This document shows positions 16,847 through 25,001 of a stretch of DNA of 64,000 nt, in pieces. The notes under the pieces are model-generated. The model was given only the letters and a program-made list of their open reading frames with translations, did no database searches and had not been told where the DNA came from. The number at the start of each line of letters is the position of its first letter. Within the stretch, counting starts at the first letter, position 1. The stretch is from CALJFL01 sp036961205 (GTDB taxonomy: Bacteria; Pseudomonadota; Gammaproteobacteria; Pseudomonadales; Halieaceae): contig JBALVI010000004.1 of NCBI GenBank assembly GCA_036961205.1, positions 124,001-188,000 of the forward strand, read 5' to 3'. A program made the position numbers and the translations under genes.

Positions 16847-18031
16847 ATGAACCTACCCTTACAAGGCATTCGCGTGCTGGCGATTGAGCAATTCGGTGCA
16901 GGCCCCTATGGCTCTATGTATCTGGCTGATCTAGGCGCTGAAGTCATTAAGATAGAAAGTCGCGAATCCGGTGGCGACCCCGCCCGTCAAACCGGGGCAG
17001 TATTACTTGGTGATGATGATAGCGCTTACTTTCAGGCGTTCAATCTGAATAAGAAAAGCGTCACCCTGAATCTGAAGAGTGACGAGGGCAAGGCCATGTT
17101 TCACGAGCTTGTGAAAACAGCCGATGTAGTTTGGAACAACCTGCGGGGCAATCAGCCCGCGCGCCTCGGCCTGGACTACGCAAGCCTTAAAGCGGTCAAA
17201 GACGACATTATCTGTACACACATCTCAGCCTATGGCCGCGACAACGATCGTGCCGACTGGCCTGGTTATGACTACCTTATGCAGTCCGAATGCGGGTTCC
17301 TGTCACTGACAGGCGAGCCCGATACACCACCGTCACGGTTTGGGCTGTCCATGATTGACTTCATGACTGGCACTGTTGCGGGCATGGGCTGTCTGGCCGC
17401 ATTAATCGGGCGCGCCAAAGACGGTGGTCGGGATGTAGATGTCAGCTTGTTTGACGTCGCGTTACACCAGCTGAGCTACCCCGGCACCTGGTATATGAAT
17501 CACGACATCCGTACCGAGCGTCTGCCGCGCAGCTCGCATCCATCACAAACCCCGGTACAGCTGCTCAAGAGCGCTGACGGCTGGATTTTTGTTATGTGCA
17601 TGACCGATAAGTTCTGGGGCTTGCTGATTGATATCATAGGACACCCGGAATTGGCTGACGATGCGCGCTTTGCCACAATGCGCGACCGTGCCGCTAACCG
17701 CGATGCGCTTACCCCGGTACTTGATGAGATATTTCAGCAAGACGTAACCGCGAATTGGCTGGCGAAGTTACAGACACATGTGCCGGTAGCGCCGGTATAT
17801 GACTTACCTGCGGCGCTGGACAACCCCTTCGTCGAGCAAATCAATATGCGTGCCAAAATGCCTCACCGCGATGGCGAGCTTCAGGTGTTGCGCAACCCTA
17901 TTCGGCTTGATGAGGAGCGCGTGGCCACCTCCCCCGGTCGAGGCTTAGGGGAGGACAACCATGCAATACTTGGCGAAGAGCTCGGGCACAAGGAGCAATT
18001 GGCCGAACTGAAGGAGCGCGGCATCATTTAA
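16847..18031 (+). CDS. CaiB/BaiF (family III) CoA-transferase 2
   Basis: The product has 394 residues with the family start (LQGIRVLAIEQFGAGPYG, ADLGAEVIKIES) and the catalytic Asp in SMIDFMTGT (D171). It is only broadly similar to CoA-transferases 1 and 3, so it probably uses a different acid. The gene is divergent from hyuA and shares its operator, which suggests that it activates the product of the HyuAB/amidase steps. The RBS is TAGGAG, nine bases before the ATG. Confidence 0.92.
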   Translation: MNLPLQGIRVLAIEQFGAGPYGSMYLADLGAEVIKIESRESGGDPARQTGAVLLGDDDSAYFQAFNLNKKSVTLNLKSDEGKAMFHELVKTADVVWNNLRGNQPARLGLDYASLKAVKDDIICTHISAYGRDNDRADWPGYDYLMQSECGFLSLTGEPDTPPSRFGLSMIDFMTGTVAGMGCLAALIGRAKDGGRDVDVSLFDVALHQLSYPGTWYMNHDIRTERLPRSSHPSQTPVQLLKSADGWIFVMCMTDKFWGLLIDIIGHPELADDARFATMRDRAANRDALTPVLDEIFQQDVTANWLAKLQTHVPVAPVYDLPAALDNPFVEQINMRAKMPHRDGELQVLRNPIRLDEERVATSPGRGLGEDNHAILGEELGHKEQLAELKERGII

Positions 18032-18060
18032 GATGCTGCGCACCGGTTAGTTCTGCTAGC

Positions 18061-18864
18061 TCAGTGCTGATCCAAAAAGCCGTGCAAGATTTCACAGAAG
18101 GCAATTTTCTCTTCCTTGCCAGCCACCACGTGTGCCACGTTATCCATAGTAACGCCAACCGCATTGGGGAGGCCTTCTTCGAGCGGCGTCGTTGTGCGCG
18201 GACCCGTGATGACATCCTGCCCCGCATGAAGAATCAGGGTAGGCGCGGCAATGTCCTTCATATGCGGTCGAATATCATGGCTGTTACACGCCTCTATGAA
18301 GCGCAAATGGGCGGTTAGGTTGTTTTCCAGCACACCCCACACTCGCCCACTGCCCAGCAGCTTGTGACGATTAGCGATGTAGTAATCTGGCCGGAATGAA
18401 TAGACCGCGACGAGTTCCTGAAATGCAAGAAAGCCTGCTTTCTCGTGCATGGTACCTAGCGCATTGAGTTGGTCGCGCATGCAATCGTCTGCGTAGGACC
18501 AGCATCCCATATTCACCATACAGCGCACCAGATCGGGCCTTTTGAGTGCAACCCACTGGCCAATACAGGCACCGATACCCACAAGACCGACAAAGTAGAT
18601 GTTGCTCATGCCCAGGTGATCGAGCAAGCCGATAATGTCGTCGGCGTGAAGTTCAGTGGTTGGTGTAACACTGAGGTCGTCATCAGACTCGCCAATGCCA
18701 CGGTAGTCGACCAGGAGCACCGAGTATTTATCGGTCATGCCCCGCGCAAGAAAATGCTCTCTGCCGTGACAAAATGTATCCCAACCACCAATGTAAATTG
18801 CTGGCGGACCGTCGCCATGAAGCTCGTAGTACATATTGTGATTGTTAATTTTCGCGATTGGCAT
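18061..18864 (-). CDS. Alpha/beta-hydrolase-fold protein lacking the nucleophile serine
   Basis: The product has 267 residues. The fold is shown by IYIGGWDTFCHGREHF, LLVDYRGIGESDD, and a C-terminal acid-His pair (HAGQDVITGP, DNVAHVVAG). At the nucleophile elbow, where GxSxG is expected, the sequence reads VGLVGIGACIG, so the nucleophile position is Gly. Asp and His seem kept. It may be a non-hydrolytic member, use another residue, or be inactive. It lies 9 bases behind isochorismatase-fold amidase 1 in the same operon and so belongs to the regulon. Confidence 0.82.
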   Translation of the reverse strand: MPIAKINNHNMYYELHGDGPPAIYIGGWDTFCHGREHFLARGMTDKYSVLLVDYRGIGESDDDLSVTPTTELHADDIIGLLDHLGMSNIYFVGLVGIGACIGQWVALKRPDLVRCMVNMGCWSYADDCMRDQLNALGTMHEKAGFLAFQELVAVYSFRPDYYIANRHKLLGSGRVWGVLENNLTAHLRFIEACNSHDIRPHMKDIAAPTLILHAGQDVITGPRTTTPLEEGLPNAVGVTMDNVAHVVAGKEEKIAFCEILHGFLDQH

Positions 18865-18873
18865 TGTGACTCC

Positions 18874-19506
18874 TCAGTCGATTTTGGGGAAATGTGTATC
18901 AAAATGGCTTACTACATCAGCCAATGTAGTGACGTCGGCATAGCGCCTGCCCACGTCACGTAAATTACTCCAGTGCGCCTCTTCGTTTTGATCGCCACAG
19001 CAGTCCTCGGGGACGATCGTGCGATAACCATAGGAGAAACTGTCAACAATAGAAGCGCGAACACAACCAGATGTCGTGCAGCCAGTGATAATGGTGGTAT
19101 CAATACAGTGTTTGGTTAGCCAGGCATGAATGGGTGTCTGGAAGAAAATAGACGGTGCCGTTTTGGTAAACTCGAAAATATAGTCAGGATCCGAGATTCT
19201 GGGGTCAATCTCTGTGTGAGGATGACCGTGAAAGAAACTACCATCATAGAGCGACGAGATCTTCCAGTAGGCCATATCATCACGGCTCTTCCAGGACACG
19301 TTGCATGAAGCGATGGGAATGCCACGCAGGCGGGCCTGCTCAATCAGCGTTGCGGTATTATCTACTGCACGCTGCACATGCGAAGATTGGCCCAACAGAC
19401 TAGCCGCATCTGTAAAGCCTTTTTGGAAATCGACGATCAGTAATGCCGGACGATCACCGAAGCCAATAGGCTCCTTCCCATAGCCAGCTTGCTCGAATTC
19501 ATCCAT
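18874..19506 (-). CDS. Isochorismatase-fold amidase 1 (N-carbamoylsarcosine amidase-like)
   Basis: The product has 210 residues. The ATG at 19506 is chosen because GGGAG lies eight bases before it and because upstream in-frame starts fall inside the operator at 19563-19572. The catalytic triad of the cysteine-hydrolase family is visible: Asp in LLIVDFQKGF, Lys in EFTKTAPSIFF, Cys in GCTTSGCVRAS. The GCTTSGCVRAS form is typical of N-carbamoylsarcosine amidase and maleamate amidase. It probably releases ammonia (and CO2 if a carbamoyl group is present) from a ring-opened product. It heads the operon with the serine-less hydrolase. Confidence 0.88.
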   Translation of the reverse strand: MDEFEQAGYGKEPIGFGDRPALLIVDFQKGFTDAASLLGQSSHVQRAVDNTATLIEQARLRGIPIASCNVSWKSRDDMAYWKISSLYDGSFFHGHPHTEIDPRISDPDYIFEFTKTAPSIFFQTPIHAWLTKHCIDTTIITGCTTSGCVRASIVDSFSYGYRTIVPEDCCGDQNEEAHWSNLRDVGRRYADVTTLADVVSHFDTHFPKID

Positions 19507-19562
19507 AGTTTTTGCTCCCGGCGAGTGAATGATAATGCGAATGTCCGCCATTTGATCTAAAA

Positions 19563-19572
19563 TGTCCGAACA
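19563..19572. promoter_or_regulatory. Regulon operator 4 (TGTCCGAACA) with a weaker neighbour
   Basis: AAATGTCCGAACATTT is an almost perfect palindrome between the divergent amidases 1 and 2. A second weaker match, AATGTCCGCCATTT at 19540-19553, lies 21 bases away, about two helical turns, which would allow two dimers to sit on the same face. It probably controls both divergent units. Confidence 0.68.
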
Positions 19573-19659
19573 TTTCAAGTTAATTAAGAAAAATGATAGC
19601 GAGAGCTATTGGAACTCCGGTTCACAATTTTTCTAAACCTGCTCCGGGAAAAACCTATT

Positions 19660-20328
19660 ATGCGCCCTACTTTCGTCGACTCATTCAGCCAAACTGTAGC
19701 TGTAAATGCTACCGATACCGCACTCTTGGTGATTGATATGCAAAATGCCACAGGTAATCGGAACATGGGCCTGGGCAAGATATTGGCTGAACAGGGCACC
19801 CTTGACGACGCGGCTTACCGTTTTGACCGGATTGATCAGGTATTGATCCCCAATATCTCAAAGCTTGCTAACACCTTCAGGGCAGTGGGCGCCAAGGTGG
19901 TTTACATCACCTATGGTGCGAACATGCCTGATGCCAGCGACGTGCCCGCCCATATTGCCGGCATTGTGAAGGCAACCAATAATATTGCGGGGCAGCCGGA
20001 ACATGAGATCGTGGCTGCGCTGGCACCGAAACCCGATGAACTCGTGGTTAATAAAACGACTCAGGGTGCTTTTCGTTCTACCGGGATAGACTCGCATCTG
20101 AAGGCCATGGGGATTAAGTCAGTCGTATGTGTCGGCGTGTCTACCAATAACTGCGTAGCCATGACAGCAATGGAAGCTTGCGATGCACAGTACCGCGTGG
20201 TGATGGTCAGCGATGGCACCGGCACGGATAGTGAGGAAATGCAGACCGCCACGTTGACCATGTTGAAACGATTGTGGTCTCGGGTGATGACTACTGATGA
20301 GGTAATAGCTGAGCTTGGGGCTACCTAA
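19660..20328 (+). CDS. Isochorismatase-fold amidase 2
   Basis: From the ATG at 19660 the protein has 222 residues; a TTG at 19609 after GAGAG is an alternative that would add 17 residues. Catalytic positions are Asp in LLVIDMQNAT, Lys in LVVNKTTQGAF and Cys in GVSTNNCVAMTAMEA. The Cys context differs from amidases 1 and 3, so it probably has another substrate. It is divergent from amidase 1 across operator 4 and is followed after about 55 bases by an EamA transporter gene on the same strand. Confidence 0.87.
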   Translation: MRPTFVDSFSQTVAVNATDTALLVIDMQNATGNRNMGLGKILAEQGTLDDAAYRFDRIDQVLIPNISKLANTFRAVGAKVVYITYGANMPDASDVPAHIAGIVKATNNIAGQPEHEIVAALAPKPDELVVNKTTQGAFRSTGIDSHLKAMGIKSVVCVGVSTNNCVAMTAMEACDAQYRVVMVSDGTGTDSEEMQTATLTMLKRLWSRVMTTDEVIAELGAT

Positions 20329-20384
20329 AGCTGAACATTCCGAATCAGGAGCAGCAAAACCTGACAGCGGCGCGGCGCCTCTGG

Positions 20385-21272
20385 GTGGGTTCGGTATTTG
20401 TTATTCTTGGCGCCATTATGTTGGCCGCAAAAGGCATATTCGCCAAGCAGTTATATGCTCTGGGAGTCGATTTTGAGACGGTAGCTGCCACCAGATCAGT
20501 ATTGGCAGTACCCGGGTTCATTGCTATTGCTGTCCTGTCGGGGTCTTTTCGGCGAGATGTGAAGTTGAAACCATCGCATGCGGCAAGTGCAATAGGCGCC
20601 GGACTAATTTGCTACTTTCTGGGCTCCATGGCTAATTTCTACGCCCTCACGCTCATTGACGCCAGTGTTGAGCGTTCTCTGTTGTTTACCTATCCTGCGA
20701 TCGTCGTGTTGTTCAGTGTCATGCTGGGACTTGAGCCTGTTAGAAGATCGACTACTACGGCACTGTTGACCACCTTCATTGGTATTGCCCTGGTCGTAGG
20801 GATAGACAGTGCGGAAGTGCTTAACGCCAATTTAGAGGGCGCCTTTTGGGTGGTTTTCTGCGCCATTACCATTGCGATTTATTTTCTGGTCAGCGCACGA
20901 CTGAGCCCCGGGATGGGCAGTGCGATGTTCACTTTACTGGCCATGGGAGCCGCCGGTGCCGCATTTGCGGTTCACTACGAGGTGCGACATGGGTGGCTGG
21001 ATCTCAGCATGTCCGCTGAGGCCTGGGCCTGGCTGGCTGCGCTGATACTCATTTCTACAGTTATACCCCTATCGCTGCTGGCAGAAGGCGTGCGCCGTGT
21101 AGGTTCACAGCGAGCCGCGTTCGCCAGCACCGTGGGGCCCCCGGCTACCGCTGTCATGGCAGTGGTTTTCCTGGGTGAGCAGATAACCGCATTTCAGCTA
21201 CTGGGAATAGTCGTTGTAGCGGGTTCGATTGTCTATCTTGAAGTGATGGCGAGGCCAAAACGCGCCTCATAG
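20385..21272 (+). CDS. EamA/DMT-family membrane transporter
   Basis: The product has 295 residues with about ten hydrophobic segments and the internal repeat of EamA proteins (SVFVILGAIMLAAKGIFAK; later EAWAWLAALILISTVIPLSL and GPPATAVMAVVFLGEQ). The start is GTG. It is on the same strand as amidase 2 and probably in its operon. Export of a toxic or surplus intermediate, or uptake of the substrate across the inner membrane, are both possible. Confidence 0.87.
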   Translation: MGSVFVILGAIMLAAKGIFAKQLYALGVDFETVAATRSVLAVPGFIAIAVLSGSFRRDVKLKPSHAASAIGAGLICYFLGSMANFYALTLIDASVERSLLFTYPAIVVLFSVMLGLEPVRRSTTTALLTTFIGIALVVGIDSAEVLNANLEGAFWVVFCAITIAIYFLVSARLSPGMGSAMFTLLAMGAAGAAFAVHYEVRHGWLDLSMSAEAWAWLAALILISTVIPLSLLAEGVRRVGSQRAAFASTVGPPATAVMAVVFLGEQITAFQLLGIVVVAGSIVYLEVMARPKRAS

Positions 21273-21284
21273 CGCATAAATCAC

Positions 21285-21313
21285 TTCAAATGTCCGTACA
21301 TTAGACTTATAAT
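21285..21313 (+). promoter_or_regulatory. Promoter with regulon operator 5 (TauD gene)
   Basis: A -35-like TTCAAA (21285-21290), 17 bases, and a consensus -10 TATAAT (21308-21313). The operator core TGTCCGTACA fills 21291-21300, directly behind the -35 box in the spacer. This is the layout of a repressed promoter. Confidence 0.72.
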
Positions 21314-21350
21314 CTCGTTCAACTGACCTATAGAACGTGAGGAGAGAGTA

Positions 21351-22199
21351 ATGGCGACAGTCATTCGTAAGCTAGCAAACACTTTTGGAGCAGAGGTAGG
21401 TGGCATCTCAGTCGTTGCCCAGCCCGATGCAGCGGAGGTTTCGGCGGCAAAGAGCCTATGGGCCGAGCACAAGCTGTTACTTTTTCGAGGACAAAACGTC
21501 AGCGAAGAAGATCTGGTGGGCTTTAGCCGTAAGTTTGGAGAATTGGAAATTCATGTCAGAACTGAATACCTGTCGCCCGATCATCCGCAAATTCTGTACG
21601 TATCCAATATGCAGCAAGACGGCAAATCAATAGGCATCTTATCCGATACTGAAGTGGGCTGGCATTACGACCAAATTTATTTGCCGCGCCCAGCTGTCGG
21701 TTCCATGCTGGCCGCACACACCCTGCCCAGCAACCGCGGCAACACTGAGTTTGCTGATATGTCAGCGGCCTATGCGGCCCTTCCTGCGGACATTAAATAC
21801 GTCTTGGAGGGGAAGAAGGCAACGCAATCCTATGAAGCCTTCAACCGCGCTTACAGCGTGCCAACGAATGATACACAGAAACGTCGCTCCGAGGACATCG
21901 ATCAACCGCTAGTGCGCACACACCCCGTTACCGGCATTAAGGCGCTGTACATGTGCCCCGGCATGACTACGCATATTGTTGGCTTAAGCGATAAAGAAAG
22001 CGAAGAGATGCTGGAGTATTTGTTTGAATGGACGGTAAGGCCCGAATTTGTGTATTCGCATGAGTGGCAGGACGGTGACTGCTTGATGTGGGATAACGCC
22101 TGCACCATGCATCGGCGTGACCCCTTTGATCAGAATGAACCGCGATTGATGAAGCGTACCACCATTCTGCCTCCTGCTGAGTTGGCTGTGCCTTTTTGA
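21351..22199 (+). CDS. TauD/TfdA-family Fe(II)/2-oxoglutarate dioxygenase
   Basis: The product has 282 residues. The metal triad is His105 and Asp107 in GWHYDQIY and His254 in ACTMHRRD; Arg265 or Arg269 nearby should hold 2-oxoglutarate. Family members hydroxylate taurine, 2,4-D, carnitine precursors and other small acids, often releasing a leaving group. A strong GAGGAGAG ribosome site precedes the start. It has its own operator-controlled promoter, so it probably does the first oxidative attack on the imported substrate. Confidence 0.92.
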   Translation: MATVIRKLANTFGAEVGGISVVAQPDAAEVSAAKSLWAEHKLLLFRGQNVSEEDLVGFSRKFGELEIHVRTEYLSPDHPQILYVSNMQQDGKSIGILSDTEVGWHYDQIYLPRPAVGSMLAAHTLPSNRGNTEFADMSAAYAALPADIKYVLEGKKATQSYEAFNRAYSVPTNDTQKRRSEDIDQPLVRTHPVTGIKALYMCPGMTTHIVGLSDKESEEMLEYLFEWTVRPEFVYSHEWQDGDCLMWDNACTMHRRDPFDQNEPRLMKRTTILPPAELAVPF

Positions 22200-22240
22200 G
22201 GGTATTTTACTCGTTCAAATAACTGGCTAAAACAGAGAAC

Positions 22241-22275
22241 AAAAAAAACCGGGGCATATAGCCCCGGTTTTTTTT
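22241..22275. terminator. Bidirectional intrinsic terminator
   Basis: CCGGGGC and GCCCCGG around ATATA, with eight A before and eight T after. It serves both the TauD gene (rightward) and the TonB receptor gene (leftward). Confidence 0.93.
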
Positions 22276-22289
22276 CGAGCAACTTCCCG

Positions 22290-24869
22290 CTAGAACATAA
22301 ACTCAAGTTCAACACCGGCGCTACGATAGCTACCCGGGGTAACAAAACCGCCACCAAACTCTGGCGCGAGAATAACTTCAGCAATGTACTCTTCATCAAG
22401 CAAGTTGCGTGCGAAGGCGGTTACACGCCAGTTGTCGCCACCGACACCGAGACGCAGGTTCATTACGCCATAAGCATCGACTTTTGTTTTGGAAAAGCTT
22501 GTTGCCAGAGACCCGAAGAGCTTGGCTGGTACTTCATAAGGAAGACCCTCAAATGAATCCCTGGGCTCATCGAGATCGCTACCCTGCACGACATGATAGA
22601 AAACATCACCCTGATACGCATACTCAAGTCTCGCCAGGAAGTCGAGGCCCGCTAATTCCTGATTCCATGTGAGTGCAATATTCGCCGTGTATTCTGCCAG
22701 GTTGGGTATCTCGTTACCCGACACATAGGGGCGAACGGTCATCTCATCGATCTCACCGTCGATTTGACTATAGCCTGCATCGAGACGCAGCGAGTCAGCC
22801 ATCTGCCAGGAGGCGCCCAGCTCAAAGCCCTGTATGGTGGCTTCGTCGATCGCTTCAACCACGCGCAACAAGCCAAAAGGACCCACGTAGAATTCAAAGA
22901 ACTGCATGTCGTCTACTTCGGTGTAGAAGACCGCGCCGTTCAACTGCAAAGAGCCATCAAGCACTGTTGAGGTAAAGCCAGCCTCAAACGCACTAGAGAG
23001 TTCTTCCTCGTAAATTTCAGGTGGCGCAACCGGCAAGCCGTCGGGGTTCACCAGAAACAGCTCAATCGTCTCGCTGCCACCCAGGTTGTTAAAACCACCC
23101 GTCTTAAAGCCAACACCCCAGCTGGCAAACAGCGTGGTGCCTTCACTCACATCATAGGTCAAGCTGATTTTGGGCTGAACCGCGTCGAATGTCTCATCAC
23201 GATCGGGTACCGAGGCACTAACCTCGCCTGTGTCCAAGTCAATAAAGGCCGGGTTCCAAGGGGTGCCATCAAGAGGGACCCCATCAAGGGTACAACCACC
23301 TTCGAAGAAGGTATCGCAATAGTCTATGTTGGTAGAAAGAAAACCGTCTGCTGGGCTAGGGACCTTGTTCTCTACTTCCCGTTCTTCCCGGTCATAGCGG
23401 ACTGCCACCGACAATTCCATACGGTCGGTAATGTCATAGTTTATCGAGCCAAACACCGCATATACGTCGGTGGTAAAGTCATCCAGTACTAGGGCATCCG
23501 TATACTGGTTAACAAAACTTTCTTTCAGGTTGTTACTGCCGTCATCTTCATACTGACCCACCCCTACGGTACGTTCAATGTTCAGATAGTAAGCGCCCAC
23601 CTGCCAACGCAAGGCGCCATCGCCGGATGAAGTTAACTGGATTTGCGCACTGAAGTCTTCCTGGTTGCGCTCCTGATACTGGTAACCATCACAGGTTGTT
23701 GGGCTATAAGGCGGCAAGAATCTACCTTCAGGTGTACCATCGAGATTGAAAGTGGGCTGACTAGTGGGCGTACCATCCCCTGCGAAGAGAGACCGTGCCA
23801 CTGCACTCTCCTGACAGGCTGTAGTAGCATCATAAAAGCCAAAGGCACCAGATGTACCATCAGCGATAAAACTTTGTTCCTGATCAGAGTAAAGAGCCCA
23901 GGCAGTCAAGGTGCCGACATCAAGCTCCATATCCATCTTGATAGAAAACTCTATCGTCTCCTGATCATTCTCAGGATCCACATTGTTGGAGTAGACAAAA
24001 TCGAAATCGTTAACATCTATCGATGCGGCTTCTGGATCAACTCCAAAATCTCTAAGACCTTCGAATTCTCCAACGAGAAATGGAATCTCAAAGGCCGCGT
24101 TAAACGAGATAGCAGCCGCTTCTAACTTGGAATAACGCAACTTGGTATCAAAGCTCAGGTTCTCACTGGGATCAAACACCAGTCGCGCACTTATCCCGGT
24201 CTCTTCAAAATCATCGACCACGTTATCGTTGAGGAAGACATTCTTCTGGAAACCATCGGTTGTTCGGTGATCGACGGTCAAACGGCCAGCAATATTTTCG
24301 CCCAGCGGACCAGCAATGGTGGCCATAGCGGTATAGGTGCTGTTTTCGGCTGCAGAAACCTTAACCTTGCCTTCGAACTCGTCTGTAGGCCTCTTGGTAG
24401 ACATAATGACCGCACCGCCAGAGGCAGAACGACCATAAAGCGCACCCTGCGGCCCTTTCAGTACTTCAATTTGGGTCAAATCAGGGTATTCACGGTTAAA
24501 GGCCGACGGATTCGTATACAAAATCCCATCAACGATGAACGCAAAGTTGGTCTCGCCGTCACGTGCACCAGAAATGCCGCGTATGCTTAGCGAGGTATCG
24601 CCAGACTCTACCGTGTTGACCATGGTGACGCCTGGCGTCATATAGATGAAGTCCTCAGCGCGCTGCACACCCATGTTTTCTATCTGGTTTTCGGAAAACG
24701 CGGTAATTGTGGCCGGAACGTCCTGCAAAGTCTCAGATCGAGCCCGCGCTGTCACCACTATCTCTTCTAGCTGTGCCTGGGCGTTACTCGCAATTGTCAG
24801 GGTTCCTACGGCGGGTAACGCCATCAAAACTGACAGATAAAGTGGTCTAAGTCGGTGCTTACTGCTCAT
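22290..24869 (-). CDS. TonB-dependent outer-membrane receptor 1
   Basis: The product has 859 residues. The ATG at 24869 is preferred over one 12 bases upstream because TTGGAG stands seven bases before it. A signal peptide ends near NAQAQ. The plug domain begins LEEIVVTARARSETLQDVPA and contains IEVLKGPQGALYGRSASGGA; the barrel ends in Phe (SAGVELEFMF). It follows the TonB-receptor pattern common in sphingomonads and marine gammaproteobacteria that import organic compounds. With operator 6 upstream it is part of the regulon and is the probable entry port for the substrate. No siderophore genes are near. Confidence 0.93.
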   Translation of the reverse strand: MSSKHRLRPLYLSVLMALPAVGTLTIASNAQAQLEEIVVTARARSETLQDVPATITAFSENQIENMGVQRAEDFIYMTPGVTMVNTVESGDTSLSIRGISGARDGETNFAFIVDGILYTNPSAFNREYPDLTQIEVLKGPQGALYGRSASGGAVIMSTKRPTDEFEGKVKVSAAENSTYTAMATIAGPLGENIAGRLTVDHRTTDGFQKNVFLNDNVVDDFEETGISARLVFDPSENLSFDTKLRYSKLEAAAISFNAAFEIPFLVGEFEGLRDFGVDPEAASIDVNDFDFVYSNNVDPENDQETIEFSIKMDMELDVGTLTAWALYSDQEQSFIADGTSGAFGFYDATTACQESAVARSLFAGDGTPTSQPTFNLDGTPEGRFLPPYSPTTCDGYQYQERNQEDFSAQIQLTSSGDGALRWQVGAYYLNIERTVGVGQYEDDGSNNLKESFVNQYTDALVLDDFTTDVYAVFGSINYDITDRMELSVAVRYDREEREVENKVPSPADGFLSTNIDYCDTFFEGGCTLDGVPLDGTPWNPAFIDLDTGEVSASVPDRDETFDAVQPKISLTYDVSEGTTLFASWGVGFKTGGFNNLGGSETIELFLVNPDGLPVAPPEIYEEELSSAFEAGFTSTVLDGSLQLNGAVFYTEVDDMQFFEFYVGPFGLLRVVEAIDEATIQGFELGASWQMADSLRLDAGYSQIDGEIDEMTVRPYVSGNEIPNLAEYTANIALTWNQELAGLDFLARLEYAYQGDVFYHVVQGSDLDEPRDSFEGLPYEVPAKLFGSLATSFSKTKVDAYGVMNLRLGVGGDNWRVTAFARNLLDEEYIAEVILAPEFGGGFVTPGSYRSAGVELEFMF

Positions 24870-24949
24870 GGGAATCTCCAACGTTAATTACCTATTTTTT
24901 TAACGACTGCCTCGACTATGCGCATTCTAATCCAGAAAATCAAGACACA

Positions 24950-24959
24950 TGTCCGTACA
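24950..24959. promoter_or_regulatory. Regulon operator 6 (TGTCCGTACA)
   Basis: ACATGTCCGTACAATT lies 81 bases upstream of the TonB receptor start, between it and the end of CoA-transferase 3. The ten-base core is identical to that before TauD. Confidence 0.66.
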
Positions 24960-25001
24960 ATTACCCTATTTGGAACCACAATTGGTCATAATCCACATTT
25001 C

